Below, piece after piece: positions 17,565 to 25,858 of a stretch of DNA of 64,000 bases. The DNA is from UBA1422 sp963676385 (GTDB lineage: Bacteria; Bacillota; Clostridia; Peptostreptococcales; Anaerovoracaceae): NCBI GenBank assembly GCA_963676385.2, contig CAXXMM010000011.1, positions 62,001 through 126,000 of the forward strand. Direction: 5' to 3'. The translations under genes were made by a program, and so were the position numbers. How positions within the stretch are numbered: the stretch's first letter is position 1; each line of letters opens with the position of its first letter. The notes beneath the pieces are model-generated. The model worked only from the letters and a program-made list of their open reading frames with translations. It ran no database searches and had not been told where the DNA came from.

Positions 17565-20171
17565 CTATTCTATCTCTTTTTCTAGATAGCAGACAGCCGC
17601 TTGGCCGCCGGAATCTCCAATCAATACGATGCCCTTGGATGGGGAAAAATAAACTTTGGCGATGTCTGCCATGGACTTGGGCATTTCGGGAATATCATCA
17701 AAGATATTATGGAGTTCACTAAATTTCTCTGGCCGAAAAATACTTTTTTGCCCCTCATTGCAGTCGTTTTCGTAAATTGCTCCATAATAAATGTCCGCCT
17801 CCACCAGGTCTTGGAAAAAGTGACTGCCAAAGGACAATTCCGGCATTAGCCCGCTGCTTTCAAAGGACATTTCAAAAATGGCATCCACGCTGGAAATTTG
17901 TGCAAAGTTAACAGGCACACCCAACTCAGGGGAAGTTGTCCCCCACCTGCCCGGTCCCATTAACATTAGCGAAAGTTTGTTGACATGTGCGTATCTATTT
18001 ACAGCATCCACGGCTTTTGCCACCATAAATTTTTCTTTGTAGGGCATCTCGGCATAACCCTTGGGATCAATGATGCACAGCAAGTCAAATTTTTTCTGGA
18101 TTGGGCCTCCCATGACGTTTCCAAATACTTTAAACACAATTTGCTCCAACGGAATTTCGGGAATAGCAACTTTTAGAGTTCCCTCACCTTTGGATTGCAA
18201 AGGTCTACACTGCACCAGATTAATTAGGAAATCTCCATCTTCCGAGAAATTTATGGTGAATTCCAAATCCACCGGATACTGATACTGGTCATGTATGGTG
18301 CGTAAAATCTCTCTCATGGTGGTGACCAAATCTTCTTTGTTGAGAATCCGTTGGCAAGATGTGGCTATAACCTGTTCATTCATCCCCATTTCTCGGAAAC
18401 GTTCCTCGGCGGCATAGTCATGTTCTATGATTAAATCTTGGAACCACTTGGGGGCTTTCGCCACGATTTCCTCAATGGGAACCGTCAAAAGCACATTGTC
18501 TGAAAAGTCCAAGACGTCAAGGTTTCGTTGAACAAACTTAAATTTGTCCTGAGGGGAGGAAGATGGGGTTAATTGTGGTTTATCCAAAGAAGCAATCCTT
18601 GGATGGTCTGTAAGGGTTCGATCCACCGCCCTTGTCCCTAGCCCGGCAACAATCCGAACCATTCCTGCTTTGGGATCTATGTCTTTATTCCAGACATAAG
18701 AGTTCTCAGAATAAGCGACTCCCGCCGCTCCGGGAAGGAAGATGTCATCAAAAATAGACCCGGATACCCGTTGAACTAAAATAGACATTTGTTCATCGGA
18801 TTTATCCAATCCTCGTTGCTTACGATATACCAATGCGGATTCATCCATGGCACTGGCATACACTTCCTTCACTGCCTTGATAAATTGATTATACCTAGTT
18901 TCCGGCGTACCTCCGTTAACTAGGAAAACAGAATCATATTTTCCAGCAAAAGCATTGCCAAAACCGTCTTCCAGCAAACTGCTGGAACGGGCAATAATAG
19001 GATTCTGGCCATAATAGTCCAACATTCGCTTGTACTTTTCGTTGACCAAATCCGGAAATTCACCATAGGGGATTTGACTCTTTAATGCTCTGGCAGCCAT
19101 AAAGTAACCATCTTCTGTTTTGTGCTCCAGCCAAAGCTTCCACCAGTTATTTCGAATCAGAAAAGTGTAAAACACATTAGATCCTATATAGTAGGAATCA
19201 TGGGGCTCCAGCTTTTCATACAAGTCCGGTCGATTCTTCTCCAAAATTTTTCTTGCCAAAAGCATCCCTGCGGCCTTGCCTCCAATGCTACCGGAACCGA
19301 TTAGCCTCAGATTAATGTTAATGTAATCTTGTAGGTCAAAATTCTCCTTAAACAACCTTTCTCGCTCAGGATCTCTGCCGATAAGCATTTTGTATGCCTT
19401 GTTTAAAAATTGCTGCTGGGTTTTTTTGTCTTTGGATTTGGCCTGTTCCGCTTCCATGAAAAAGACTTCCCAGTTATCCACAAAACGTCGACCACTTTGA
19501 AAGGTTCTCTGATTTAATAAGTCGTAATACTTGCTGGTGGAAATGCCATCCACAATTGGTACCAGCACATCGTGGTTGTCATCCTGAAACAGGTGGGGAA
19601 AAAACAATGTGGGAGACTGGCGGTCCACCGCCCGAAGCGGATGAACGTAGGTTCCCTTTTGCCCGGTCAGCGTATTTAAAAAGATACTGGCAGAGTCTCC
19701 TATCTGTTTCACCGAATCATAGGAATGGATGCCGGTCCAAATACTAAAATAGACCACGCCCTTGACTTCTTTAATGGCGGAACAAATAGCTCGATAAAAG
19801 TTACGCATCATAAAGTCTGCCGCCCAAACCGTTTGAAGGTTAGAAATGCAATCAAACACATAATACGTTCCGGGATTTTCCTTTTGTATTTCATTGTATG
19901 CTTTCACTGTAAATGCTTCAAACCCTGTGTTCACATCCATTTCAATGGTGCGAAGCCCTTCTCTGGGTTCCAGCAGTTCCCGGGAATTGCCAAAGTGAAA
20001 ATAAAGTGCATTTTTCCCTTCGGAAATAGCTTGATTGACAAACCGGTCTGCAAAGAATTTATAGTCTTTGATATCCGTTATCTGCCATACAATATTTTCA
20101 CCGTATCGGATATTTTGAAAGAGTTTATCCAACCCTTTAAATCCAGTTTTTGCGGTTTCTAGTCTTGACAT
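17565..20171 (-). CDS. RecA/KaiC-like domain fused to PEP/pyruvate-binding domain
   Basis: 868 residues. The N-terminal ~230 residues (KTGFKGLDKLFQNIRYGENI) look like a RecA/KaiC-type domain but without a clear Walker A. From about residue 290 on it resembles the ATP-grasp domain of pyruvate phosphate dikinase/PEP synthase: SGSIGGKAAGMLLAR, then NPIIARSSSLLEDGFGNAFAGKYDS, the nucleotide and phosphate-binding segment. No swivelling phosphohistidine domain or C-terminal TIM barrel is present, so it is not a complete dikinase. The ATG at 20171 has GGAGG 7 nt upstream; the longer open frame is rejected. First gene of the operon with the GyrI-like protein and the glucosyltransferase. Reaction unknown. 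Confidence 0.75.
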   Translation of the reverse strand: MSRLETAKTGFKGLDKLFQNIRYGENIVWQITDIKDYKFFADRFVNQAISEGKNALYFHFGNSRELLEPREGLRTIEMDVNTGFEAFTVKAYNEIQKENPGTYYVFDCISNLQTVWAADFMMRNFYRAICSAIKEVKGVVYFSIWTGIHSYDSVKQIGDSASIFLNTLTGQKGTYVHPLRAVDRQSPTLFFPHLFQDDNHDVLVPIVDGISTSKYYDLLNQRTFQSGRRFVDNWEVFFMEAEQAKSKDKKTQQQFLNKAYKMLIGRDPERERLFKENFDLQDYININLRLIGSGSIGGKAAGMLLARKILEKNRPDLYEKLEPHDSYYIGSNVFYTFLIRNNWWKLWLEHKTEDGYFMAARALKSQIPYGEFPDLVNEKYKRMLDYYGQNPIIARSSSLLEDGFGNAFAGKYDSVFLVNGGTPETRYNQFIKAVKEVYASAMDESALVYRKQRGLDKSDEQMSILVQRVSGSIFDDIFLPGAAGVAYSENSYVWNKDIDPKAGMVRIVAGLGTRAVDRTLTDHPRIASLDKPQLTPSSSPQDKFKFVQRNLDVLDFSDNVLLTVPIEEIVAKAPKWFQDLIIEHDYAAEERFREMGMNEQVIATSCQRILNKEDLVTTMREILRTIHDQYQYPVDLEFTINFSEDGDFLINLVQCRPLQSKGEGTLKVAIPEIPLEQIVFKVFGNVMGGPIQKKFDLLCIIDPKGYAEMPYKEKFMVAKAVDAVNRYAHVNKLSLMLMGPGRWGTTSPELGVPVNFAQISSVDAIFEMSFESSGLMPELSFGSHFFQDLVEADIYYGAIYENDCNEGQKSIFRPEKFSELHNIFDDIPEMPKSMADIAKVYFSPSKGIVLIGDSGGQAAVCYLEKEIE

Positions 20172-20193
20172 AAGTACACCTCCCTTTTGTCTA

Positions 20194-20201
20194 TGATTAT
20201 A
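20194..20201 (-). promoter_or_regulatory. Extended -10 promoter of the PEP-binding fusion operon
   Basis: On the minus strand TGGTATAAT is an extended -10 element (TATAAT at 20196-20201, TG just upstream at 20203-20204). No convincing -35 box is present, as is common for extended -10 promoters. Confidence 0.6.
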
Positions 20202-20251
20202 CCATATTCGACGTGGAGGTGTGTTGAAAATCGGAAAGGGCCTATGAAAAG

Positions 20252-20503
20252 CTACTGAGTTTTCCTCCAAATATTTTTGTGGGGGCCCCCAAAAGAATTT
20301 CGGCGGCAAAGGATAAAGGTTGTCAAAGATATCACCAACGCAATGGTACAAATAATCACAGCCAGCGGGTTGATATAATCCACCAGGTTGGCCTCCATCA
20401 TCCATTCAATGTCCCGATTCATGGTGTCTTCCGCCATCTGAAAGGTAATCCCCAGCCCAATCAAGGACAATACCACCATGCCAAGAGATATATTTCTGTC
20501 CAT
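20252..20503 (-). CDS. Small two-helix membrane protein, downstream of histidine kinase
   Basis: 83 residues with two hydrophobic stretches (LGMVVLSLIGLGITFQM and PLAVIICTIALVISLTTFIL) and a basic end. Its ATG overlaps the last base of the histidine kinase gene, so it is co-translated with it. Not recognised as a named family. It may modulate the kinase; that is inference from position only. Confidence 0.65.
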   Translation of the reverse strand: MDRNISLGMVVLSLIGLGITFQMAEDTMNRDIEWMMEANLVDYINPLAVIICTIALVISLTTFILCRRNSFGGPHKNIWRKTQ

Positions 20504-22377
20504 TACACTGTCCTCCCTGTGACTTCTACCGTTCTAAATTCCACAGAAACTTTAAACTGATCTCCGTCAATATCCAGGTCAAACGTACCCCCGCAGGACT
20601 GGGTAAAGCTTTCTGCAATGGATAATCCCAAGCCGCTTCCCTCTCCTGTTCGAGATTGATCTCCACGGGTAAACCGCTGAAGTATTTCCTCTTCCGAAAA
20701 ATTCATTTCGTATCCGGCGGTGTTCTTCACCGTAACTTTTACCGCATTCCCCTTTGAAACTAAATCAATGAAAATACGAGATCCGGTCAAGGAATATTTC
20801 AGTGCGTTGTCAATAATATTTTGAAAAACCCGGTACAGTTTTTTCCCATCGGAGAAAATAGTTGCAGGTTCTTGCCCCAAATTGGTACGCAAGGTATGCC
20901 CGGAACTTTCGATGGGATCTTTCATGTCTGCCAAGGTTTGCTCCATTAATGTTCTCAGATCCAGCACATCCATCTCTAAGGGTATATTCCCGCTGACACT
21001 TTTAGACAGGTCAAACAGGTCAGATACAATATGTTTTAGTCGTTCTGCTTTGCCGGCAATAATGTTCACATAATCTCTGGATGTCTCGCTTAAATCTTCT
21101 TCCTTCGAAAGCAAATCCACGTAGGTAATTATGGAAGTCAACGGGGTCTTCAAATCGTGGGACACGTTGGTAATCAAGGCGGTCTTGGTGTTCTCCGACT
21201 TTGTCTGCTCTTTCAAACTTTCCACATACCCGGCATTGATTTCACTATATGCTTTCTTGTTTCCTGACACATACCATGTGGTGATGAGAAGTTCCAAAAC
21301 AATAAATAAGAATACCGGGAAACTGCTGTAGGAGGCGGCCGACAGGATGACACAGAACAGTAATAGTCCTGCACTGCCACATATGTATACCATCTGGCTC
21401 CGGAATAATCGTTTGGTTAATAGGTGTTCCTTATAGGCACTCCCATCAAAAAAGCTTTTGATTCCCAGAACAATTTTTTTGAGAATAATCCAGCACCACC
21501 TGAGAAGGCGAAAGATTAAACTACTTTTAAAAAATGTTTTGGCCTTTGCTTTTCTGACTATTGGGAGGAGGAACATGGTGGATAGAAGTACGGTTCCTGC
21601 GAGAAGGGCCAGAAGAGAACCTTTGGCGGCCATGCTTAGGGACTGCCAACTATCTGAATATACAACATCCGCCCCACCCGCTATCAAAGCGCCGGACAGC
21701 ATCCAGATTCCTATCAAAAGTCCTAAGAAAATCTCCGTATACCAACCATCCACCCTCATTAAATGAAGTTCCTTATCTTCCGGTTTTCTCCCTGCAACCA
21801 CAAAGAGAAAAATGGTGATGGCCAAACTCATTATTCCAAAGAAAGCAAGAATAGCCAAATCATTGAGCAACGTCCCCCTGTCCTTTTCCCAATCCGCTTG
21901 TAGGCTATCTATGGTATCTTCTGAGATTGCAAAATAGATACTTGTTTTGGACTTTAATTCTTCCCCAAAACCGAAACCGTTCCAGCCGATTGTTGCGCTT
22001 TGATTCTTAATATTGCCGGAGGTATCCACATCCTGAACAAACATATATTTTTGACCTTCATAATCCTTGCGATCCATTCCCTTGCTATTTGTAATCACTT
22101 TATCACCGTTTGATGCATAATAATGAAGGGTGTCTTTTGCCAAGGGAAAGTTGAGTTTATAATTCTCGTCTACTAATCCATTCATAAGTTCATCCATGAT
22201 ATTATATGCAAGATTATTACATTCGTTGCTGTCAACATAGTTGGAAATCATCAGGCATTCAGGATCAATGTCATCTTTGTAGGTGTCTTCGACCGTTGTA
22301 GATAAAGCCCTGCCTGCCATAAACAGACATACCGCCAACAACAGCCATGCAATGGTTTTGGTTGTTTTCCGTTTCAT
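20503..22377 (-). CDS. Membrane sensor histidine kinase
   Basis: 624 residues. TM1 at about 9-27, an extracellular part at 28-172, then several membrane segments (173-196, 215-235, 255-273, 330-370). HisKA box with the phospho-acceptor H407 in NVSHDLKTPLTS; ATPase motifs NIIDNALKYS and GEGSGLGLSIAES near the C terminus. The many membrane helices before HisKA are unusual compared with a plain two-helix sensor. It starts directly after the response regulator stop (TAAATG) and overlaps the small membrane protein gene. Signal unknown. Confidence 0.92.
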   Translation of the reverse strand: MKRKTTKTIAWLLLAVCLFMAGRALSTTVEDTYKDDIDPECLMISNYVDSNECNNLAYNIMDELMNGLVDENYKLNFPLAKDTLHYYASNGDKVITNSKGMDRKDYEGQKYMFVQDVDTSGNIKNQSATIGWNGFGFGEELKSKTSIYFAISEDTIDSLQADWEKDRGTLLNDLAILAFFGIMSLAITIFLFVVAGRKPEDKELHLMRVDGWYTEIFLGLLIGIWMLSGALIAGGADVVYSDSWQSLSMAAKGSLLALLAGTVLLSTMFLLPIVRKAKAKTFFKSSLIFRLLRWCWIILKKIVLGIKSFFDGSAYKEHLLTKRLFRSQMVYICGSAGLLLFCVILSAASYSSFPVFLFIVLELLITTWYVSGNKKAYSEINAGYVESLKEQTKSENTKTALITNVSHDLKTPLTSIITYVDLLSKEEDLSETSRDYVNIIAGKAERLKHIVSDLFDLSKSVSGNIPLEMDVLDLRTLMEQTLADMKDPIESSGHTLRTNLGQEPATIFSDGKKLYRVFQNIIDNALKYSLTGSRIFIDLVSKGNAVKVTVKNTAGYEMNFSEEEILQRFTRGDQSRTGEGSGLGLSIAESFTQSCGGTFDLDIDGDQFKVSVEFRTVEVTGRTV

Positions 22378-23091
22378 TTACTGTCTCTCCTTCTCAATTT
22401 TATATCCGACACCCCAAACGACTTTCAGGTATTCCGGTTCTTTTGGATTGATTTCAATCTTCTCCCGGATACGCCGCACATGTACCATGACGGTGTTTTC
22501 AACAGCGTAGGATTCCTCATGCCATACCATTTCATAGATTTTTTCTGCGGAAAAAACCATCCCCAGATTTTTCATGAGAAGCTCTACAATTTTGTATTCC
22601 GTCGGTGTCAGTTTCGCTTCATCCCCATCCACCAATAAGGTTTTCGCTTCCAAATCCATGATTAAACGACCATTGACAATGCGAGATTTGGACTTACTAG
22701 TATCCATATCCCCCAACTGCATATATCGACGCAATTGGCTTTTTACCCTTGCCACCAGCTCTTGAGAATTAAAAGGTTTGGTCACATAGTCGTCAGCACC
22801 CATGGAAAGACCCAACACCTTGTCGCTATCCTCTCCTTTGGCAGAGAGAATAATAATGGGGATATTGTTTTGTTCTCGGATTTTCATGGTCGCGGAAAGT
22901 CCATCCAGTTTTGGCATCATCACATCCAGAAGGATTAGTCGAATTGGCTGGACTGCCATTGCTTCCAGCGCCTCAAGTCCGTCTCCGGCAGTAATAACCG
23001 TGTATCCTTCATGAAGCAGTAATTTTCCAATGGCCTCACGAATTTCCTTGTCGTCATCCACAACTAAAATGGTAATGTTGTTCTCGCTCAT
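22378..23091 (-). CDS. OmpR-family response regulator
   Basis: 237 residues: receiver domain with acidic pocket DDD at 12-14, phospho-acceptor D56 in LILLDVMMP, and the conserved DYVTKPF; C-terminal winged helix (TPTEYKIVELLMKNLG, VMVHVRRIREKI). First gene of the kinase operon; TTCTTAC repeats in its own promoter suggest autoregulation. Confidence 0.95.
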   Translation of the reverse strand: MSENNITILVVDDDKEIREAIGKLLLHEGYTVITAGDGLEALEAMAVQPIRLILLDVMMPKLDGLSATMKIREQNNIPIIILSAKGEDSDKVLGLSMGADDYVTKPFNSQELVARVKSQLRRYMQLGDMDTSKSKSRIVNGRLIMDLEAKTLLVDGDEAKLTPTEYKIVELLMKNLGMVFSAEKIYEMVWHEESYAVENTVMVHVRRIREKIEINPKEPEYLKVVWGVGYKIEKERQ

Positions 23092-23121
23092 GAAATCATC
23101 CTCTTTTCTTTCCTCTGCTCC

Positions 23122-23176
23122 AGTATAGAAGGTATTTCTTACAGACGGACTGACAGAATTCTTACGGGTTTCTTAC
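23122..23176 (-). promoter_or_regulatory. Response-regulator promoter with three direct repeats
   Basis: A TATACT -10 element lies at 23122-23127. Upstream, the 7-mer GTAAGAA (minus strand) occurs at 23136-23142, 23159-23165 and 23170-23176, start spacings 23 and 11 bp, that is close to whole helical turns. OmpR-family regulators bind such direct repeats, so this is a plausible autoregulatory site. Confidence 0.55.
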
Positions 23177-23217
23177 GGTTTTGAGAGACAGCACCCGCAT
23201 TAATGAAATTATAACAT

Positions 23218-23255
23218 AAAACCCCCGTCCTCATTAAATGGAGTTCGGGGGTTTT
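23218..23255 (-). terminator. Terminator after the small partner gene
   Basis: AAAACCCCCG and CGGGGGTTTTA form a strong hairpin immediately after the stop of the 79-residue gene; the T-run reads on the minus strand. Confidence 0.85.
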
Positions 23256-23257
23256 AT

Positions 23258-23497
23258 TCACAGTACAATTTTTACAATCTCCCCTTGAGCGGTTTCAATA
23301 TCTACCAACGTTAGCTTCCCATAGGTGCGTTTTGCTTCTTTCAAGGAGTCGACCAGTTGTTTCATCTGATCTTTGGTAATGGGAACTTGTGCATTGTTTT
23401 TTATGGCGATCCCCAATCCCCAAGCGCCAAGACCAAAGAGACAATTGGGGAGAGGAAGGGCAAAGTTTGTGCCTTCCGCCTTTATTTTGATGTACAT
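23258..23497 (-). CDS. Small protein resembling the C-terminal domain of the adjacent repressor
   Basis: 79 residues. It begins MYIKIKAEGTNFALPLPNCL and ends LTLVDIETAQGEIVKIVL. The pattern (hydrophobic strand, LP motif, helix, then a strand-turn-strand ending GEIVKI) parallels the C-terminal half of the upstream XRE protein, which has NLPMPLLKTGLQIG and VESVDGDIVEIVVE. A GTG at 23506 directly after the XRE stop is also open, but the ATG at 23497 fits better. Probably a partner or antagonist of the repressor; that is inference. Confidence 0.65.
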   Translation of the reverse strand: MYIKIKAEGTNFALPLPNCLFGLGAWGLGIAIKNNAQVPITKDQMKQLVDSLKEAKRTYGKLTLVDIETAQGEIVKIVL

Positions 23498-23506
23498 TTC
23501 TCTCAC

Positions 23507-24001
23507 CTACTCTACGACAATCTCAACAATATCCCCATCGACACTTTCTACCTCAACCAACTTTCCAATGGCACCATTTTCTACCATTTTGAGAATGCTT
23601 TCAAAGTCAATTCCCTTGAGTGCATCGTAATTTCCCATGGTTTCCATGTTCATCCCGATTTGAAGCCCGGTTTTGAGCAAGGGCATAGGCAAGTTTACTT
23701 TCACCTTATCTCCCTTGGTGCTCAGCACATTAATACGAAGCATCATTTTACTGAAATCTTTCCTATCTTCTTCCGGTACGATCTGTGCTTCCGGGGCCCC
23801 GGCGCCTCGAAGCAGGTCATCAACGCGAATGCCAAAGTAATCAGCCAGTTGGGGAAGCAAGGTAATGTCAGGGCAGGAAATATCATTTTCCCATTTGCTT
23901 ACTGCCTGAGGAGAAACCCCCATTGCTTCAGCCAACTGATCCTGGGTCAGTCCCTTTTTCTTTCTCGCTTCTGCGATTCTTGTTCCAATTGAATTTGCCA
24001 T
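23507..24001 (-). CDS. XRE-family transcriptional regulator
   Basis: 164 residues. Residues 7-61 are a Cro/cI-type helix-turn-helix (GLTQDQLAEAMGVSPQAVSK). A linker follows, then a C-terminal domain of about 75 residues (KVKVNLPMPLLKTGLQIG ... LVEVESVDGDIVEIVVE) that seems related to the small protein encoded immediately downstream. GGAG lies before the ATG. Target genes unknown; the inverted repeat GGTTGT/ACAACC at 24083-24101 in its upstream region could be an operator. Confidence 0.88.
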   Translation of the reverse strand: MANSIGTRIAEARKKKGLTQDQLAEAMGVSPQAVSKWENDISCPDITLLPQLADYFGIRVDDLLRGAGAPEAQIVPEEDRKDFSKMMLRINVLSTKGDKVKVNLPMPLLKTGLQIGMNMETMGNYDALKGIDFESILKMVENGAIGKLVEVESVDGDIVEIVVE

Positions 24002-24119
24002 TTTGTAATCTCCTTTCTACACCCTCATTCTATTAAATCAGGGGAAGAAGTACAGCAATCATCCGTTGTTTTTATCACTTCTAGGTTGTATTTTGCACAA
24101 CCATCGGTTGAAAAATCGG

Positions 24120-25076
24120 TTATTTTCCATCCAACCAGCGCAGTAGCGCCTGTTTTGCTTTCTTTTGGTCCAATTCTTCAAACACCGGAGCCGAGCTTTG
24201 GGACTGATCCTTCCCAACGGCATTTCGAAATTCAGTAGGTGTTTTATGAAACCACTTTTTAAAATTCAAAGCCAAGTGTTTTCGGTTGGCGAAGCCAACT
24301 TGGTTTGCAATTTCATCCACGTTTTTATCCGTTGTAAACAACAAACGTTCTGCCTCTTCAGACCTGGCCAGAGAAAGCAACTCAGAAAACGTCAACCCAA
24401 CAGTACTTTTGAGAGAACGGGACAGGTGGGATTGACTCAAAAAAATTTCGGCGGCCAATTCTGACAGCTGGAGATTTTCCTGAAAACGCTTAAAAATCTG
24501 GTCAGCTACATGATAATACCGATTTGTGGATGTAAGGTTTTTGGTTGAAGCCGATTGGCGAACAAGTTCCAACTCCCCATCCGGTTTCTTCTTGTAAGTA
24601 TAAAAAGTGAAATCTTCCAAAAGCATCTCTAAAAGCTCTCCCGTAATGTTAAAGAGCATCTGTTCTCCGGGTGCGTTTTTATTGTACTCCTGCCAAAGTT
24701 TTGCCATAAGGAACCGCAATCCATTTAACTCCGGATCCGGCGTTTCCATATCTCCACCGTAAGGTTGACAAACAGCATACATATCTTTTAAATCCGGGAA
24801 TTGATGCTTGTATGCTTCCCGAAGAATATGAACCGTGATAAATCCGGATTCTTCATTGGAAACAATTCGATGGGGATCATTGGGATTAAAGATATAAATA
24901 TCACCGGGTGTCATTTGATAATCCATGGCGCAATCAGAGATTGTTGCCCTTCCATACAAAAGGCCTACCAATTCCAAAACATCATTGTGAAGATGGAACG
25001 GATAGGTATGAATGGCATCCACTGAAACGCGAACTCCGACATTAAATTTAAATCCGACAAATTCGTTAAATCTCAT
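24120..25076 (-). CDS. AraC-family regulator with cupin sensor domain
   Basis: 318 residues: N-terminal cupin-like ligand domain (HTYPFHLHNDVLELVGLLYG, GDIYIFNPNDPHRI) and a C-terminal double helix-turn-helix (LQLSELAAEIFLSQSHLSRS; VDEIANQVGFANRKHLALNF). It is divergent from the corrinoid/methyltransferase genes with 123 bp between them, so it is the likely activator of those genes in response to a methylated amine or related compound. Confidence 0.9.
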   Translation of the reverse strand: MRFNEFVGFKFNVGVRVSVDAIHTYPFHLHNDVLELVGLLYGRATISDCAMDYQMTPGDIYIFNPNDPHRIVSNEESGFITVHILREAYKHQFPDLKDMYAVCQPYGGDMETPDPELNGLRFLMAKLWQEYNKNAPGEQMLFNITGELLEMLLEDFTFYTYKKKPDGELELVRQSASTKNLTSTNRYYHVADQIFKRFQENLQLSELAAEIFLSQSHLSRSLKSTVGLTFSELLSLARSEEAERLLFTTDKNVDEIANQVGFANRKHLALNFKKWFHKTPTEFRNAVGKDQSQSSAPVFEELDQKKAKQALLRWLDGK

Positions 25077-25093
25077 ATTTGTAATATATCATA

Positions 25094-25124
25094 TTTATAC
25101 CCTACTAACAATAAATTTATACCC
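25094..25124. promoter_or_regulatory. Direct-repeat operator candidate between AraC and methyltransferase genes
   Basis: TTTATACCC occurs at 25094-25102 and again at 25116-25124, start spacing 22 bp (two helical turns). A TATGAT -10 element lies at 25146-25151, so the second copy abuts the -35 position. This arrangement is typical of AraC-type activators. Confidence 0.55.
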
Positions 25125-25199
25125 CAACCCCAACTACTGGAAGGTTATGATGAAAGAAACTCAATATTGTTGTAAAAAACAATGAAATAGGAGGAACCG

Positions 25200-25844
25200 A
25201 TGAGTCAAAAATTCGAAGAAATGAGACAAGCTGTCCTTGAAGGTGATGAAGACCTAGCCAAGGAACTGGCTCGCGAAGCATTAAATGCCAATATGGATCT
25301 GAAACAAGTCATGAATGAAGGTTTCCTAAAAGGAATTCAGGAAGCCGGCGTGTTATATGAAAATGGAGAATATTATCTTCCGGATTTGGTATGCTCTGCA
25401 GATGCTATGAAAAGCGCACTGGAAATCATGGATGAAGCATTAAAGAAACCCACCAGCGGTGTTGTTTCAAAGGGAAAAGTTCTGCTGGCAACCGTCCAAG
25501 GGGATGTTCATGATATCGGCAAAACCATTGTAGGTGCTATGCTGACGGCAAGTGGTTATGACGTCACAGATTTAGGTCCGGATGTACCCAATGATACAGT
25601 CGTTTCCAAAGCACTTGAATTGGAAGTAGATGCCATTGGCCTAAGTGCACTTTTAACGACCACCATGGAAGAACAGCGCAACCTGATTCATATATTTAAT
25701 GAAAATGGAATCCGAGGGAAATACAAAATTATTGTGGGTGGTGCCCCGGTTACCCATTCGTGGTCGAAACAAATTCAGGCCGACGGATATTCCGATGATG
25801 CCATTGGTGCTGTCAATCTGGTAAACAACTTATTAGAGAAATAA
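25200..25844 (+). CDS. Corrinoid protein (MttC/MtbC-like methyl carrier)
   Basis: 214 residues: N-terminal four-helix cap domain, then a B12-binding domain with GDVHDIGKTIV, where H104 would ligate cobalt, and the GGAPV motif near the end. It accepts a methyl group from the MttB-family enzyme encoded 14 nt downstream and passes it to a tetrahydrofolate or thiol methyltransferase not present in this window. GGAGG precedes the ATG. Confidence 0.93.
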   Translation: MSQKFEEMRQAVLEGDEDLAKELAREALNANMDLKQVMNEGFLKGIQEAGVLYENGEYYLPDLVCSADAMKSALEIMDEALKKPTSGVVSKGKVLLATVQGDVHDIGKTIVGAMLTASGYDVTDLGPDVPNDTVVSKALELEVDAIGLSALLTTTMEEQRNLIHIFNENGIRGKYKIIVGGAPVTHSWSKQIQADGYSDDAIGAVNLVNNLLEK

Positions 25845-25858
25845 GGGGGAATAAATCA

